The notes beneath the pieces are model-generated. The model worked only from the letters and a program-made list of their open reading frames with translations. It was not told where the DNA came from and did not search any database. Position numbers and translations under genes: made by a program. A DNA stretch of 64,000 nt from Asterella californica (taxonomy: Eukaryota; Streptophyta; Marchantiopsida; Marchantiales; Aytoniaceae): contig JAYKYS010000007.1 of assembly GCA_036924285.1 (NCBI GenBank), positions 30,806,001-30,870,000 on the forward strand, in the 5' to 3' direction. Shown here in pieces: positions 1 to 11,696 of this stretch (within the stretch, counting starts at the first letter, position 1; every line of letters starts with the position of its first letter).

Positions 1-1189
1 TGGAAATTCAGGTGCAATAAACTCTTACACTTTGCTGCTGGAACTTGAGAGATCCGATTGCTGGCAATGCCGATCGGTTCCTTCGAATTCACGGACAGAA
101 ACAGTTTATCCCAATAGAGTTGTGAAACGTCGTCTGCTAGAGCTTCATAATTTAGGCTCATTGCACTCACCCAGTCCATTGTTGATGTTCGTTAGATGTA
201 TTGAAGGCATTTCAAACTTAAAGAATGAATATAGTAGGCTTGAGAAGTGTTTTTGACTATTCTGAGAAGATGTTTGAACTCATAGGTTGACTTCCGCTTC
301 ATATCGTTCCCACTAGTACTGTGAAATTATACGAGTAAGTGTATGAACAAACCTGCTCATATTCCAATCTGGAAGGAAACATATTTATGAAATTTCGATC
401 CATGTGGTTAAGTAGAGAGAAACTGACCCGACGTTTCTACTTGGAACGCAGGCGGAGCAGAAATACGCCATCGATCATCAGTACGTCCTCCTTCGGTTCA
501 CACGAACGTTCGCCAGAACAACGACTGCTCCCTCCTCATAGACGTACGTAGTAGGGATCTAGAAAGATCCAAGACGCAACCACGACGCTGGACCCACTGG
601 CACTCACACATGACGTTGACAGTCGGTGAACTCGATTTATACCGAGGAGTTCCAGACGAGACCGCGAAGTCTGTGGCTGTGGCTCACCTTCCACGACAGG
701 AACCTCGTTATCATGCCACCACGAACGAGAACCGAATTCCAGTGTAAATTCCCACATCATCATGATCAGATACGGTAGATCTCTATACTGGGTTCACACA
801 GTAACTATCTTCAACTGCGAAAGGGCACAAGGGTTGACATCCCTCGACCCTTTATTCTTTCTCTGTATATCAGGAGGATCCATTTGGTCTCTTTATCATT
901 ATCCATTTATTCAGATTTTGTCTTAGAGTAAGTTATCTTAGTCTTACATGATATCAGAACTTGTGTTGTAAGATGGTCTATTAAGATAACATAAGTTCAC
1001 TCTAAATCTTAGACATTAGAAACCAGAGCGATCAAAAGATGACTTTGATCGTTACGTGGAAGACGTTCTTTGTACAAGTCAATGCAACACGAAAAAGGAC
1101 AAATTCAATTCTCACAATCAAGATCGCGCAAAATGATTTCACCATTCAACATGAAAAGATGAGCAATATTCGATGGCATTTTTTTCCTT
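1..1189. other. Unassigned, AT-rich sequence
   Basis: I recognise no gene here; the short open frames have no domain, motif or plausible composition. A sequence at 949-960 (TGATATCAGAAC) resembles a decayed copy of the initiator-Met tRNA primer site typical of Ty1/copia elements, and it directly follows a stretch ending in TTACA, as an LTR end would. That is too weak to call an element. Confidence 0.3.
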
Positions 1190-1717
1190 TTGGAAATATA
1201 AAATAACTCTCCGACTCGATTTCTAAGTAGTCTGTACGTACAAGTTTTTTCAGATAATAAGCTAACAAGTCCCTTGCGTCTTTATAGCGCCAAGAACTGC
1301 AAATACCTAGTCAGCAATAGTAAACTAAGACCTAGCTTGATTTTATTTTTTTCGAATCTCATAATTTCTCCATTAGACGTCCAAAAGAAATAGATAAAAT
1401 GCCCATGAAAAATTGATAACGAGCTCTACTCATCGATGTAATGAAAGTGAAGATCCGGAGTTGTACAAAAAACTCGTAAGCTAAGATTTAACTTGTTTTT
1501 CTCATTTTTTGGATCTCGTAATTCCTCCACTAGACGTCCAAATAAAATAGAGAAAATGCTCATGGAAAGTTGACAATGAGTTTTATCCATTGATCTGATG
1601 AAAATGAAAATCTGAAATTGTGCAAAAAGTTTCATTTTTAATCCCATGAGTATCTTTGGAACGATAATGATAAACATCGAATAGATTTTCAAGTACGAGA
1701 TAATTCACGACACGACA
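1190..1717 (-). mobile_element. Element H: decayed family-C LTR, U3 part
   Basis: Read on the minus strand, this begins at 1717 with TGTCGTGTCGTG, the same start as the C2 LTR, and then follows that LTR with many substitutions. It shows the TCCAAAGA-ACTCATG stretch, two copies of the 157-bp U3 subrepeat (the TAGACGTCCAAA blocks at about 1374 and 1532 are 158 bp apart), then the TTGCTGACT-GGTATTT and TACGTACAGACT blocks. Similarity fades near 1190. No polypurine tract precedes 1717, so it is a 5' LTR, a solo LTR or a truncated remnant. It is far more diverged than the other family-C LTRs in the window. Confidence 0.7.
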
Positions 1718-2258
1718 ACGACTGAATATGAAAAGGTTCTTATCACAAGAAGTCTAAACAATAACCCTTCACACTCAAATATTCAGATAATGAGAAAACC
1801 AGTTTCACATAGATTGACGTCTTCTCTTCGGTGATCATATGCACAATATATGATGATCAATTGTCGTAACCGATACTTAAAATCACTAACTAGATGTTCA
1901 CACCTCTAGTAACTCCAAAAATATCTATGTGGTAGCTCTACTAGTTCACCCAAGACAACTGCCACCAATTGCCTCCATACGCGTTTCCACTGTACAGACA
2001 AACACTATCACAACAACAGCTTCTCTTTAGTATTATGGGGTTGCCTTACCACTCCTCTAGGAACGTACGAGAAAGTCTCCTACTATCTTAAGCAAGTCCA
2101 TAAGTACTTACATGCATCTCTAGAAGACACTAAGAGCTATTGGTCTAGTGGTAAAGCCAAAACTAAGACTACAGAGTTAAGTGTGCAAGTTCAGGAATAA
2201 CTTTGAGATGAGTGACCTACTGGTTTTACATCTCCCACACAACTGAAACTTGCATATC

Positions 2259-2296
2259 TCTCTCACACACGCCAACAAGCTGGCGTGTGTGAGAGA
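2259..2296. repeat. Perfect 16-bp inverted repeat with 6-nt loop
   Basis: The arm TCTCTCACACACGCCA (2259-2274) is followed by the loop ACAAGC and by its exact reverse complement (2281-2296). A second, imperfect palindrome centred on TCAGCTGA lies at about 2610-2633. Either could be the end of a small inverted-repeat element or a fold-back remnant. No target duplication was found. Confidence 0.75.
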
Positions 2297-3245
2297 TGGC
2301 TTCGCTTCTCACGCCTCCGCACTCACGCACCTCTGCTCCTCGAAGCCTCTAAACGCCTCCTAACATGCACTCCACACCTCCACACCTCCACTCACTCTCG
2401 ACTTCGCTCCGCTTGGAAAAGAGTAGAACTCGAGCCAAACACTACACAAAGAGGATGCGTTAGGAAAAGAACACAGAAAAAACAGCAACTTCGAGGTCGA
2501 AATCACACTCTACAAGGTCGAATTTTGCCAAATTGGCACTCGCAAGCGAGATTACGTTAGATTTTGGATCTCTCGTGACCTTCTTCTCCTTGTAAATCTT
2601 TCGATCCTTCACCAAATCAGCTGATTTTTGGTGCGTTGGAATCGTCTACGCAATGCGCACCTACTGCAGTCTTCAGCACCAAAAATTGCTGACCCACGCC
2701 AACCCGTCCGTCCTCAAATTGATCTGAAAATCCCGTCAAAGAAAATTCCAATAGCGCTTCCACACTACTTCACCACCAATTCGACCAAGAACAAGTCCAA
2801 ACACTACAAATCAACACAACGATCAACCACACGACTAAAAAGAACCACTATGCACAAGTGCGCACTCGTTAATCGAAGATACCAACGATCTGCAAACTCC
2901 GCAGATACTATCAACAGAAATCCGTAACCTGAAAGCTCTCAATCAGACCTCGCAATTTGAATTCTTCGAGTGATAAACGGTATGTACTCACTCCACCATG
3001 CCAACGGGCATTAAACAATCACTAAAGTCGAGTCAAATCCACTCTGTGCTCGCAGAGAATCTAGATTAGACTCACCAAAACTATCAACCATAGCTAGGAG
3101 CTCGAAGAACTAAGACCTCCAAGCCCTACTTGTGAAATATACTCTTAGTGGGCTATCCCAAGAACTCATCCTAACGACACGAACGGTCCTACCGAGATTA
3201 GTCACTCCGCACTCGATCAATCTAGCCGAGGTGCTAAATTGACCC

Positions 3246-3540
3246 TCAAGACAACATGACGAAAGAAGAGAAAAGCCTCTGTGTCCATGGTGGCTTTTTC
3301 CTTTTCAGAGCGATTGCGCCTAAGATCCTCAAGGCGATGTGACGAAGGAGGAGAAAAGCCTCCGCACCCATTGAGACTTTTCTCCTCCGGCAGCAGCCGC
3401 GCTTAAGGCCCTTGGAGAGGCTTGTCAAAGGAAATGTCTCCACGAGCACTGAGGTTTTTTTCTTATGACTCTGGTGGAACCTAACGCTCACGAGACAGCG
3501 GAGGAGAAAAATGTTCTCGTGGAGACTTTTCTCCTCCGTC
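3246..3540. repeat. Cluster of related purine-rich hairpins
   Basis: About four diverged units spaced 70-90 bp apart each contain a GGAGGAGAAAAG-type arm followed by its complement. The clearest pairs are 3347-3358 with 3377-3388 (GGAGGAGAAAAG / CTTTTCTCCTCC) and 3500-3510 with 3527-3537. The leftmost unit (about 3261-3306) and the third (about 3429-3466) are less perfect. The short minus-strand open frame over this stretch is probably a by-product of the repeat. Confidence 0.6.
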
Positions 3541-5039
3541 TTTGTCAACCTAAAAGCAAAAAAGTTGCATAGAGAACTTGACTAGAAAGCTTGACCGAAA
3601 AATCCAAAGCTGTGATTTCAATGCGACAAGAAAAAACAAGCAAGAACGTAGAAATATGCAGCAGAAGCAAAAATATAAGCACGAGCACAGCACACCGTAA
3701 ATGAAAATAAAAGAGCCATCAATACCTACTCAAGTCGACAGTTCAACTTGCATGCACATTATTACTTGTGTTAGAAAGATACATGCAGAACATATGCATG
3801 CTGACAACGTGCAACACAGATAAGGAACCAGCAGTAATTGAAGTGTTAAGAACAACGAGCTAAACCTGTGCAAAATAACCTAAGAAGCATCAGAAGACAT
3901 ACCTCAAGAACCCGAGTATCCATAGACAATGAGGAGACCCGAGGATTGTAGCAGCGTGGCCGCACAAGAAAAGCAACAAGTGAGAATGAGCTCTGAGTGA
4001 GTCCGTAGGAGATTATACCCAAAGAGCATGACGACAAAGTTCGAGGGGCGAGAGGAAGAGAGATCAGTAATCTTCAACGTCCATGATTGATGGACAAACC
4101 AAGTGTGAGAATGATGGAAGGAAGGCACGTTGAGCAGTGACCTTTAATCACAACCGAGGAGGAGGAGTTATCTATTTTGGCGCCGCTAATGAGAGATCTA
4201 AGCCGCTGATGACTTCTATCAATGGTATGTGATCAGCAAAGAGGTACGCAACAAGAGTTGCGTCCGTTGATGCAAAGAGGGAGCAAGAGAGATAAGACCG
4301 AAACATACTCATTCCCTCTCATTCTTCTAAACTTAAATTCTCTAGAGTAGTCGAGGAGCGCCTTTCATATTTGAACATGAAGTGTATTGAGGTATGATTT
4401 GACACCTCGCTCATGATTCTTCAGGTGTTTCAAGACTGTCGGAACATGATAAGACGAGGAGTAATACTGATTAGTGATTCTTCGAGGAGGAAGGACGCCA
4501 CTACGAGAAAGAAGACATTTTCAAGAGGTACTAAAGCTACAGTTTTGTTCTTTGACATGTTTTATATCTTGTAGATGACTTGCTGGCTTACACAAGACTT
4601 AAGATTTATATATTGAAGAAGACATAGACATAATGATGGATGTGTGGTAGTGTTCTGATTTGTTTGGTTTGTTGGTGTCACTTAAGAATGGATGGAACTA
4701 TTCAGTATAACTTCAAAGTATAATATGTTTCATATGTATGGCAAGTCTTGTTTGCTTTGAAAAGCCTCTGCATAAGTGGAGACCTTCTTAGTCAACAGAA
4801 AGGCTTAGATAACACTAGACATAGAGAGCGCAAGAAGAAATCGAATCAACGGCCAACACATGTCTACCTCTTGACGCGGTAACTTCTAAGCAGTAAACCC
4901 GTAATGTTTGCACCGTTGGCGAGGAGACCCAAGGTATAAGTAAAAGTTAAATCCAGTAAGAATCCAACTTGTGTACATGGTAAACAACAAGTCTTCATGT
5001 GCATCGGTTTGACGTCCAACAAATTAGTGAAAGACACAT

Positions 5040-6110
5040 TATCGTGTCAGATTTTACGTGAAGGATGTCCAAGAAAACGCGAGGTTCTTCGTTGTGAAGA
5101 TGTAGTGTGTTGAACATAGAACAAGAAAGAGAAACACAAGCACGAAAATGAACGTCGCTATATATACCAACTCTCAACGCATATACACTACCGATTCTTT
5201 CTCCTAAGAACGCAAGAGAAAACAGACCATAGCGATCTATACTTTGCTCAAAACCCTCTACAACGAGTCCTTAAATCTCAGTCCAAACCCAAAACTATCA
5301 AAGCGTAGTTCAAAGCAAGAGAAACATCCATTTGCTAACAAAAAGAGCTGCCCCAGTATCACACGATTCAAACCCAAGTCCGAACAATGTTCATGTACAA
5401 GCTCTTAGCTAAAGCTAGCTACCACAAGCTGTACATAACCAACTAGAATTCCAATGAACTAAAAAAGACAAAAACCGTAGCGAAAGAATCAAAAAAGATC
5501 TATCTGAGAACTTTCTCCTTTCGCCAAACGGTCTTCAGATGTCGATAAGGTCTTCTTCCTTGACTCTGTTGGTCTAAGAAACCTTGAGATCCGACTTCCA
5601 ACAGCCGAGATATTATCGATTTTCGGTCGCAGATAACCGAACCTTCAAAACTCTTCCATGCGGCTGAAAACCGCACACACCGCCCAAACGGATCGTCTGA
5701 TCTAATACTCGTCTTCTCTGGTAGGTAGATCTAGCTACCCTTAACCCAATGAGACTCCAAACAAGCCGTTTGGAGTTTCCTTCGCAAAACCACGCAAGAA
5801 ATGATGCAAAAAACTGACGTAAATCGACTCCATGCGACTCAAACTCGCTCACCACATCCAAACCAACAACCCAATCCACATACGGTCTTCTCCTATGTGT
5901 AGATGAAGACTCCTTGATCACGTAGGCACCAAGAACAAAGAGCTTGGCTCACCGATCACGAAGAACAACCCAACTTCAGATCACAGACGAGTGAAATATG
6001 ACGTAAGCGCTTTCCCTGCGGGTCAATTTCACTCAGAACTCCCAAACTGCCCGATGAATCTTTGTATTGTCTTCAATTTTCTGAAGAACTCGACGTTCTG
6101 ATCTCGATGT
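5040..6110 (-). mobile_element. Element D: truncated 3' LTR (family C)
   Basis: On the minus strand this matches the last roughly 1.1 kb of the C2 LTR (compare 31966-33055). The shared blocks are GATCAGAAC-GAGTTCTTCAG, the paired CCTGCGACC-type segments, ACTCCAAACGGCTTGTTTGG, GGTAGCTAGATCTACCTACC and the terminal GACACGATA, which ends at 5040. The first roughly 780 bp of the LTR and the polypurine tract are missing: element internal sequence (GGTGCATACTGGAGGATGCACA, ending near 6111) joins directly to mid-LTR sequence. This is the outer end of the oldest recognisable layer. Confidence 0.85.
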
Positions 6111-6316
6111 AAACATGTGCATCCTCCAGTATGCACCAAAGATATCACCCAAAGAGTGGATCGACACGCATCTCTTCTTGTCTTCTTACTTCTCATCGTA
6201 GACAACCTCATCTTCAAGCTCTTCTACATAATCCTCATTCTCAAACCAAAACTCTGTCAAGATATCTACTAGATCGACCTCCTCATCTCTCTTTTTGAAA
6301 ATCTTGACACATTCAT
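6111..6316 (-). pseudogene. Element D: pol C-terminal fragment, cut off by B
   Basis: Minus-strand translation from about 6311 gives the VKIFKKRDEEVDL segment found at the C-terminus of the C2 pol, followed by an acidic tail similar to that of C2. It is the continuation of the pol fragment that stops at 45955, about 40 kb away. The two halves are separated by the whole of element B, whose 5-bp target duplication (TTCAT on the plus strand) lies at 6312-6316 and 45955-45959. The fragment ends in the 3' untranslated part of D before the truncated LTR. Confidence 0.85.
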
Positions 6317-7931
6317 TGTAGTGACGCAGGATTACTCCTTTTGTCCATTTAGTATACAAGATATCGTTCCCACAGAGGATTTACGTAAGTAATCGCTGCT
6401 CTAAGTTCTAGGATCTGTTCAGACACACAAACACACGAGTTTTGCCGAAAAATCCCGTCTTCTCACAAAACCGCACAAAACCACACGTCTTCCAGACACG
6501 CCACATGGTGCTCTGGAACTAAACAAACAACTACCAACTAAAATATCACACAATTATTCACAGGAAAGCTCGGGAAGACGATCTTCCTGCTTCCATGTTG
6601 CTTCTTCCGGTCTTCTCGATACCGTCTTCCCGAAGCGATTCTCGTCTTCTGGGGGTTCAGCTCGTCTTCTCACCTCTCCAGAAGGCTGTCCTGCTTCGTA
6701 GAAGTCGACTAGCAACGGTCGTTACACCTTATTCTCACACTCACATTCCAACGGGTTAGATAAATCACAAGGTGTATGCCCCCTGTAGCCTTCCCAGGCT
6801 TCTGCCTACGGAAATGGTCTTCCTGCAGCACTACAACGACATTCACCTTCACGGAAGCTCAATAGAAGTCTCGGAAGCTCACTAGAAGAAGGTAAGAGGA
6901 TGGGGAAGATGAGGGATGGGGAAGAAGAGAAAATCCAAACAAGAGAAAACAAGATGAAAAGAGTAAATTAAGATTCCGAAAGGCTTCTAGTCCCGATCCT
7001 GACTAACAAGCCATCCCTGCTTGTAATAGTTTGGGGAGGAAGACAACAAACGTGAGTACTGTTGCACCGTCTTCTACTCGAGGATGTCGTTTTCTGTTGC
7101 GGGAAGAAGGCTTCTTTCTTCTTCACTTCGCTGCTCTGACAGCTCTGTCTTCTGGGATCCCTTACCCAAAAGACCGTTCGTACGTAGATCCCAAGTGCTC
7201 TACTGAACGAGCCAAGCTACACTTCCACAACTGCTGACAATCACCGCCACTCAAGAAGAACACTTCCCATGCACAATTGGGAGCGAATTCAAAGAACCCA
7301 CCATCCAGAAGACATGAACAAAACTTCTGCACTCAAATCCACAATCTATTCCTCGAGAAGAAGTCACAATGGCATTGGGAAGCTCACTCCCTCTACTTCC
7401 TGCGTCTACTCCTCGACACACCAGCCTAGCTAACAAGACTGCACGAGGATGTCGTTCCCTGTTCCTAGACTGTCCACTACTTCTATCTACATCTTCGAAC
7501 CACTGCTGGTACGAGTATGCAGACCTCTCCTGTATATTCCAAGACTATTCGTATGTTTCCAACGACGGGTGTAGTGCGAAGAACTACCTATCCTGTCCCT
7601 CTGCTCTAATGTGTCTCGTCCGCCTGCACCATAGAATCGATGTGTGCAGTCGCTACAGAATTCTACCGAACTGGTAGCACAGGCAGAACTCTATCTCCTA
7701 CTCTGCTATCCTACTTATGTCGCTGCCATGAGAACCAGGGGAGGCGACCACCAGGGAGAGAGAGGCGCTGACAGGAGGTTGCTACCTCACATGCAAGCGG
7801 TTCCCCTGCCTGAATTGGTCATCCACCTTGTCCTTCCTACGCTACCTATGAAATATTACATGAAAAAACTGCCACCCTTAAGATAGCATGTTCGATTCTA
7901 CTATATTTGGAATTGTGAATGAAGTTACTAA

Positions 7932-10208
7932 CTACTCAGATTGCACGGAGGCAATCTCTACCTGATCTGCTCCTATCGGAGCTCCTAATGCGACCTCTGA
8001 TAAGCTAGAAAGCCCTGCAGTTACCTCGGGTGTCACTGAGGTGGCTTCGTCCTCATCGTCTCTTGCTGGCTCTGCTGTCGCTGCTGCTGCGTCTTCCTCG
8101 GCTTCGGCTTCTGCTTCCGAAGACAGAAGCGTCTTCTGGGAAGCGGAGTCGACCGGTGCTTCTTCCGTCTTCTGAGGCACGGGTGCGGGACTAGGGACCA
8201 TGGGCACCTCATGGGGATCCGGGGAAGTCGCTTCCTCCACGCGGAATACCTAGGAAGACGGCTCGTCTTTTTGTCTTCCAGAAGACATCTTGTCTTCCGG
8301 GGCGTCTTCTGAAGTCTTCTCGGCTTCCAACGCTGTCACCACCAAGTGCACAGCGAGGTCGAACTCCTCCTTCTCCATTCCGGATCCAGTCGATGGTGCT
8401 GGAGCGTGGGAAGATGCGGTTGCAGGTGTCAGAAGCGAGGGAAGACCATAAAGTGTCTTCACTCCTTCTATCTGTCGATCCAAGTACCTGAACATGCTCT
8501 CCCGGCATTCCACCAACATCGCTTTGGACTCGCTGTCCTATCCTCTAGCTAAGGTAAGTAACTTCCTACCCGCGGTGTAGTTGAACTTCTTCCGAAGCGC
8601 TTCCACCGACTGTGCCAACATCTTCTGTGCACGGGCCTCTGCTGCTTCCCTCTGCGTCTTCCATATGGTCTGCTCTTTTGCGAGGGCGGTGATCTTCTCC
8701 CGCACTCGGGTGACTTCCTGATTGCGCTGCTGTACCCGCGCCTGCAACTCCTGGTTGCTCTTCCGAAGCTGTATCAGCTCCTTGGCAGAAGCGGCTGCTT
8801 CCGCCTTGTACCTGGCTGCAAGCTTCTCCGTGGTGCGGAGACTAGCTTCCAGCGACTCCGTCTTCTTCTGGTCTTCCTCCTGTCGCAGCAAGGTGCGCAG
8901 GCCGAATCCAAGTTGTAAGGGCTTCTCCTGTGCCCTCGCTCTCTTCTCCAGCAACTCCATAGCTGGCTGGATCTCCTTCTGGAAATAGACACTGAACTCC
9001 TCCAGTCGTCTTCCTACGGAAGACAAGTTTATCTCCATCACTCGCTCTGCGGTGTCGACTTCGTCTTCCAGAGGCAAGGAAGCCTCTTCCACCACTACGG
9101 CCTTCATCTTCTGCGCACAAGAAGAAGCTACTCTTCTCGTCTTCCGGGGTGGAAGACTCCTCATGGCAGGAGCGGCTCTCTTCTTTGCACTTCCTCGCAT
9201 CGCAGCAGGAGCGCCCATCCATCCTTCGTCTTCTGGAGTCTTCGGAAGACTCCCAGGCGTTGCAGAAGTAGTCTTCTGCTCTGATCGGGTACTCAGCAGG
9301 TCTTCTTCTGAGTCGGACTCCGATCCTGAATGAATGAGGGAGATGGGTGTCCTCGGTACACTTCTGGGACCCATCTTCCTCAGTGGCGTGGCGTCTTCCG
9401 ACCCACTAGACTCGTCTTCCTTCACCAGAAGCGTCTTCTGGTGAGAGCTGGGCCTCAGCTGTGGCATCAGAGTGGGAGGAGACGTTGCTGCTGTCTCTCG
9501 GTCATCGTCTTCCGAGGTCTCCTCCTTCACCTCCTGTCGCTCCGTTGGCCCATACCCTGCCAGCTGATCTTCCCTAAGATCCCCCATGGCTACATACAAG
9601 TAGCAGAGGAAGGGCGTCAAGTGTCCTCCCGCCGGGGTACCCAAGTATGCTAGCTCCGTCTGTACATAGTTGTGGATGTACGCGCCCCGGAAGATGGGCA
9701 CTCCGTCATCCCACACTGATTCCAGGAACTCCACGTCCTGATCTCCTAAGTACCTTGTCTTCTGCGCTTTCCCCTTGGGAAAGAGGTGCAGAAACAACTT
9801 CGCCAGAAGTCGCTTCTTCGGCTCCCGGTAAGATTCGATCTTCCAATCGTTCCTCCCCTGCCTGTCTTCCATGAAAAGGCAGGTGGTGCTCCCAGGCACA
9901 TGCCACGAACTCACGATCCTAGGCAAGATCTTCTTCTCGTACCAATATCCTCGGTTCTCGGACTCAGGCCTGTGAAAAGCCTTGCGCCACCAGTCTTCAG
10001 TCCATGAAGACGGTCTTCCTCGAGCTACTCCTGCTTTCGCAGGTACACGGTTACGAGGTGGCAACGCTGCCCACACCTCCTCCAGAAGCCTTTGATCTGC
10101 GAGGTTCCAATCCCACAGGAAGAAGTCGAGACCCAACTCCTTGAGGAAAGGAGTGGCCTCGGCCAATTCTGCCGCTGGTAACACCAAGCCTCGCGGATGC
10201 ATCGACAT
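7932..10208 (-). pseudogene. LTR-encoded ORF of element B, 3' LTR copy (two nonsense codons)
   Basis: One reading frame runs from an ATG at 10208 (protein start MSMHPRG) to 7932, broken by TAG codons just after 8538 and near 8249. The first sits where the 5' LTR copy has Trp (TGG to TAG), the second where it has Gln (CAG to TAG). The N-terminal part keeps the correct frame that the 5' LTR copy has lost: PRGLVLPAAELAEATPFLKE aligns with the equivalent stretch in element E. Order: conserved domain of about 190 residues (motifs RPSSWTEDWW, EPKKR, ELAYLGTPAGG), a Ser/Asp/Glu-rich middle, then a coiled coil rich in E, K, Q and A, and an acidic Ala-rich tail. No known catalytic motif is seen. It resembles in layout the plant 'putative gypsy type transposon' proteins (N-terminal domain plus coiled coil), but I cannot test homology. 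Confidence 0.75.
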
Positions 10209-11498
10209 ACCTGGAAGATCTGTTGCACTAAACCACAAGCACCTACTATGAGCTGAAGGCTCAGTTCTTCCCGAGTGCCCACAGTATAGCTTCTACTTCT
10301 CAGAAGACGAAACTAGTCTTCCAGAAGACAGCTACTCCGTCTTCGGGATTCTAACAATACTTCCTAGATAGCTCTCGTCTTCCGAGCTATATCTAAACAA
10401 TCCTATCTAAGCAAGGCCTCGCATGGATTACCAAGAAGACAACCCACCTTACATTTCATCCTACTTCCTATCAGAAGATACAAGATTCGCAAAACATAAG
10501 TGCATGACAAGTTCAGAAGATGGTTGCGGGCTCCTGCGGTGACAGTGGTCTCTGGGAAGAAACTCGGGACAGCTTCCGATTCAATGTCTTTCTCGGAAGA
10601 CCTCCCGAAGTCAGACTTCCCTTCATTGGTCTCACCTGTCTTCGTCTTCCTACACGCAATCTTTCCTCACAACAGACTCAAGACAATTGCACTCTGTTCT
10701 TCTGACTTCTCACCTCTCATACGCACTCAGGAGAAGCTTGCTGCTCGGTGGGAAGACATGACCCTCGACCATTCTCTCCAGATTCTGCCAGCAAGTATTC
10801 TCACGACTCTCTTCTAAGCTTGGGAAGAAGAAGGAATGGCTGCTATGGATCGAACAGAAGAGACCCGAATGGACCATCACGTCTTCTCGCTCATTTTGCC
10901 AGTCTTCCAGTCTTCTAGTCTCTCTAGGAAGATGTGGAGTTGAGAAGCTTGGAAGACCGGGAGGCACAGGCCTAGTTCCCGACTTCCAACTTCTCGAAAT
11001 AACAAAACAACTCACCACACCACTGAAGATTCGTACCAAGTCTCTCTAAACACAAAAGCAAAGCAAATCCACTCTTGATACGAATTGGGTTCAGTCGACT
11101 TCCGAAGACGGTCTTCCGAAGACAGTCAAGTTTAAGAAGCGTCTTCCGAAGATGTTCCCATCTTCCGAATCGTCTTCTGTTCCAAGTTTCGGGGGTAGAG
11201 AGATAGTAGGGTAGGGAAATTGATAGCTGGGATCTCCAATTTGAGGGCTAGGAGTAGGGAAGCTCGAATTGAGCTCGGGAAGAAGTAAGGAGATGTCTTG
11301 CAGAAATTGGGCAGCGCTTCCGCGCCCAATGTCTCAATAGGGAAGATGGGGGGTGGGGGTAATCGATCAGGCTGCCTGCGCACAACCAAGGAAGCGCGGG
11401 GAATACTAGTAAAAGACGAGAAGAAGTGAGAAGGGGAAAGAACAGAGGAAAGAACCTCTACAGTCTTCTTCTGCTCCCGAGTTGCCTTCGACCTCCGC

Positions 11499-11502
11499 GC
11501 GC
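11499..11502. repeat. Target-site duplication GCGC of C2 (left copy)
   Basis: The same four bases follow the element at 33056-33059. The uninterrupted B 5' LTR has a single GCGC at the corresponding place (about 45385), which confirms the insertion point. Confidence 0.85.
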
Positions 11503-11696
11503 TGTCGTGTCGTGGACCGGCTCCTACTTGAAATTCAAACTTCGATGCTTGTCGCTCCAAAGACACTCATGAGAAGACAAGCTAGGCCTCAACTTACGGG
11601 CTTTTGGCGCAACTTCGGATCTTCATTTTCATCACATAGATGGGTAGAGCTCCTTGTCAGCTTTCCAAAGGCACTTTGTCTACTTCGTTTGGACGC
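11503..11696 (+). repeat. C2 5' LTR, first segment
   Basis: These 194 bp match the start of the complete C2 LTR at 31190. The LTR is broken here by C1 and resumes at 22711. It contains the first unit of the 157-bp U3 subrepeat. Confidence 0.9.

Larger units (their letters stand above)
1718..5039. other. Unassigned intergenic or decayed repeat sequence
   Basis: No coding region can be supported in these 3.3 kb. The open frames at 2285-2560 and 2628-2927 (plus) and 3246-3548 and 3846-4128 (minus) are short, lack recognisable domains and partly coincide with hairpin-forming repeats. The stretch lies immediately outside the LTR end of element D, so it may be older repeat or original host DNA. 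The only structures I can point to are the hairpin at 2259-2296 and the hairpin cluster at 3246-3540. Confidence 0.4.
6317..11502 (-). repeat. Element B 3' LTR, outer part (R/U5 side)
   Basis: This is co-linear with 40122-45384 in the intact 5' LTR of the same element. It starts (plus strand) TGTAGTGACGCAGG, the mirror of the LTR end next to the primer site, and runs to the C2 insertion point at 11502. It contains the second copy of the LTR-encoded ORF and very many GTCTTC/GAAGAC hexamers (seven between 6450 and 6670; six between 10300 and 10440). The palindromic minisatellite near 11105-11136 has two copies here against four in the 5' LTR. Confidence 0.9.

Noticed and set aside
2285..2927. 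Two plus-strand open frames of 91 and 99 codons near the left edge
   Set aside because: They lack domains, begin inside a hairpin arm and have low-complexity, Arg/Thr-rich translations typical of chance frames.
4178..4187. TGGCGCCGCT as a possible tRNA-Asp primer site
   Set aside because: Only about eight bases match, and no LTR end or gag was found around it.
7031..7886. Plus-strand open frames of 68-102 codons, repeated at 40831-41701
   Set aside because: They lie in the non-coding part of the B LTR on the strand opposite to the element; both copies exist only through LTR duplication and show no protein features.
8722..9906. Overlapping plus- and minus-strand frames across the LTR ORF
   Set aside because: These are shadows of the accessory ORF caused by its GAAGAC/GTCTTC-rich composition.
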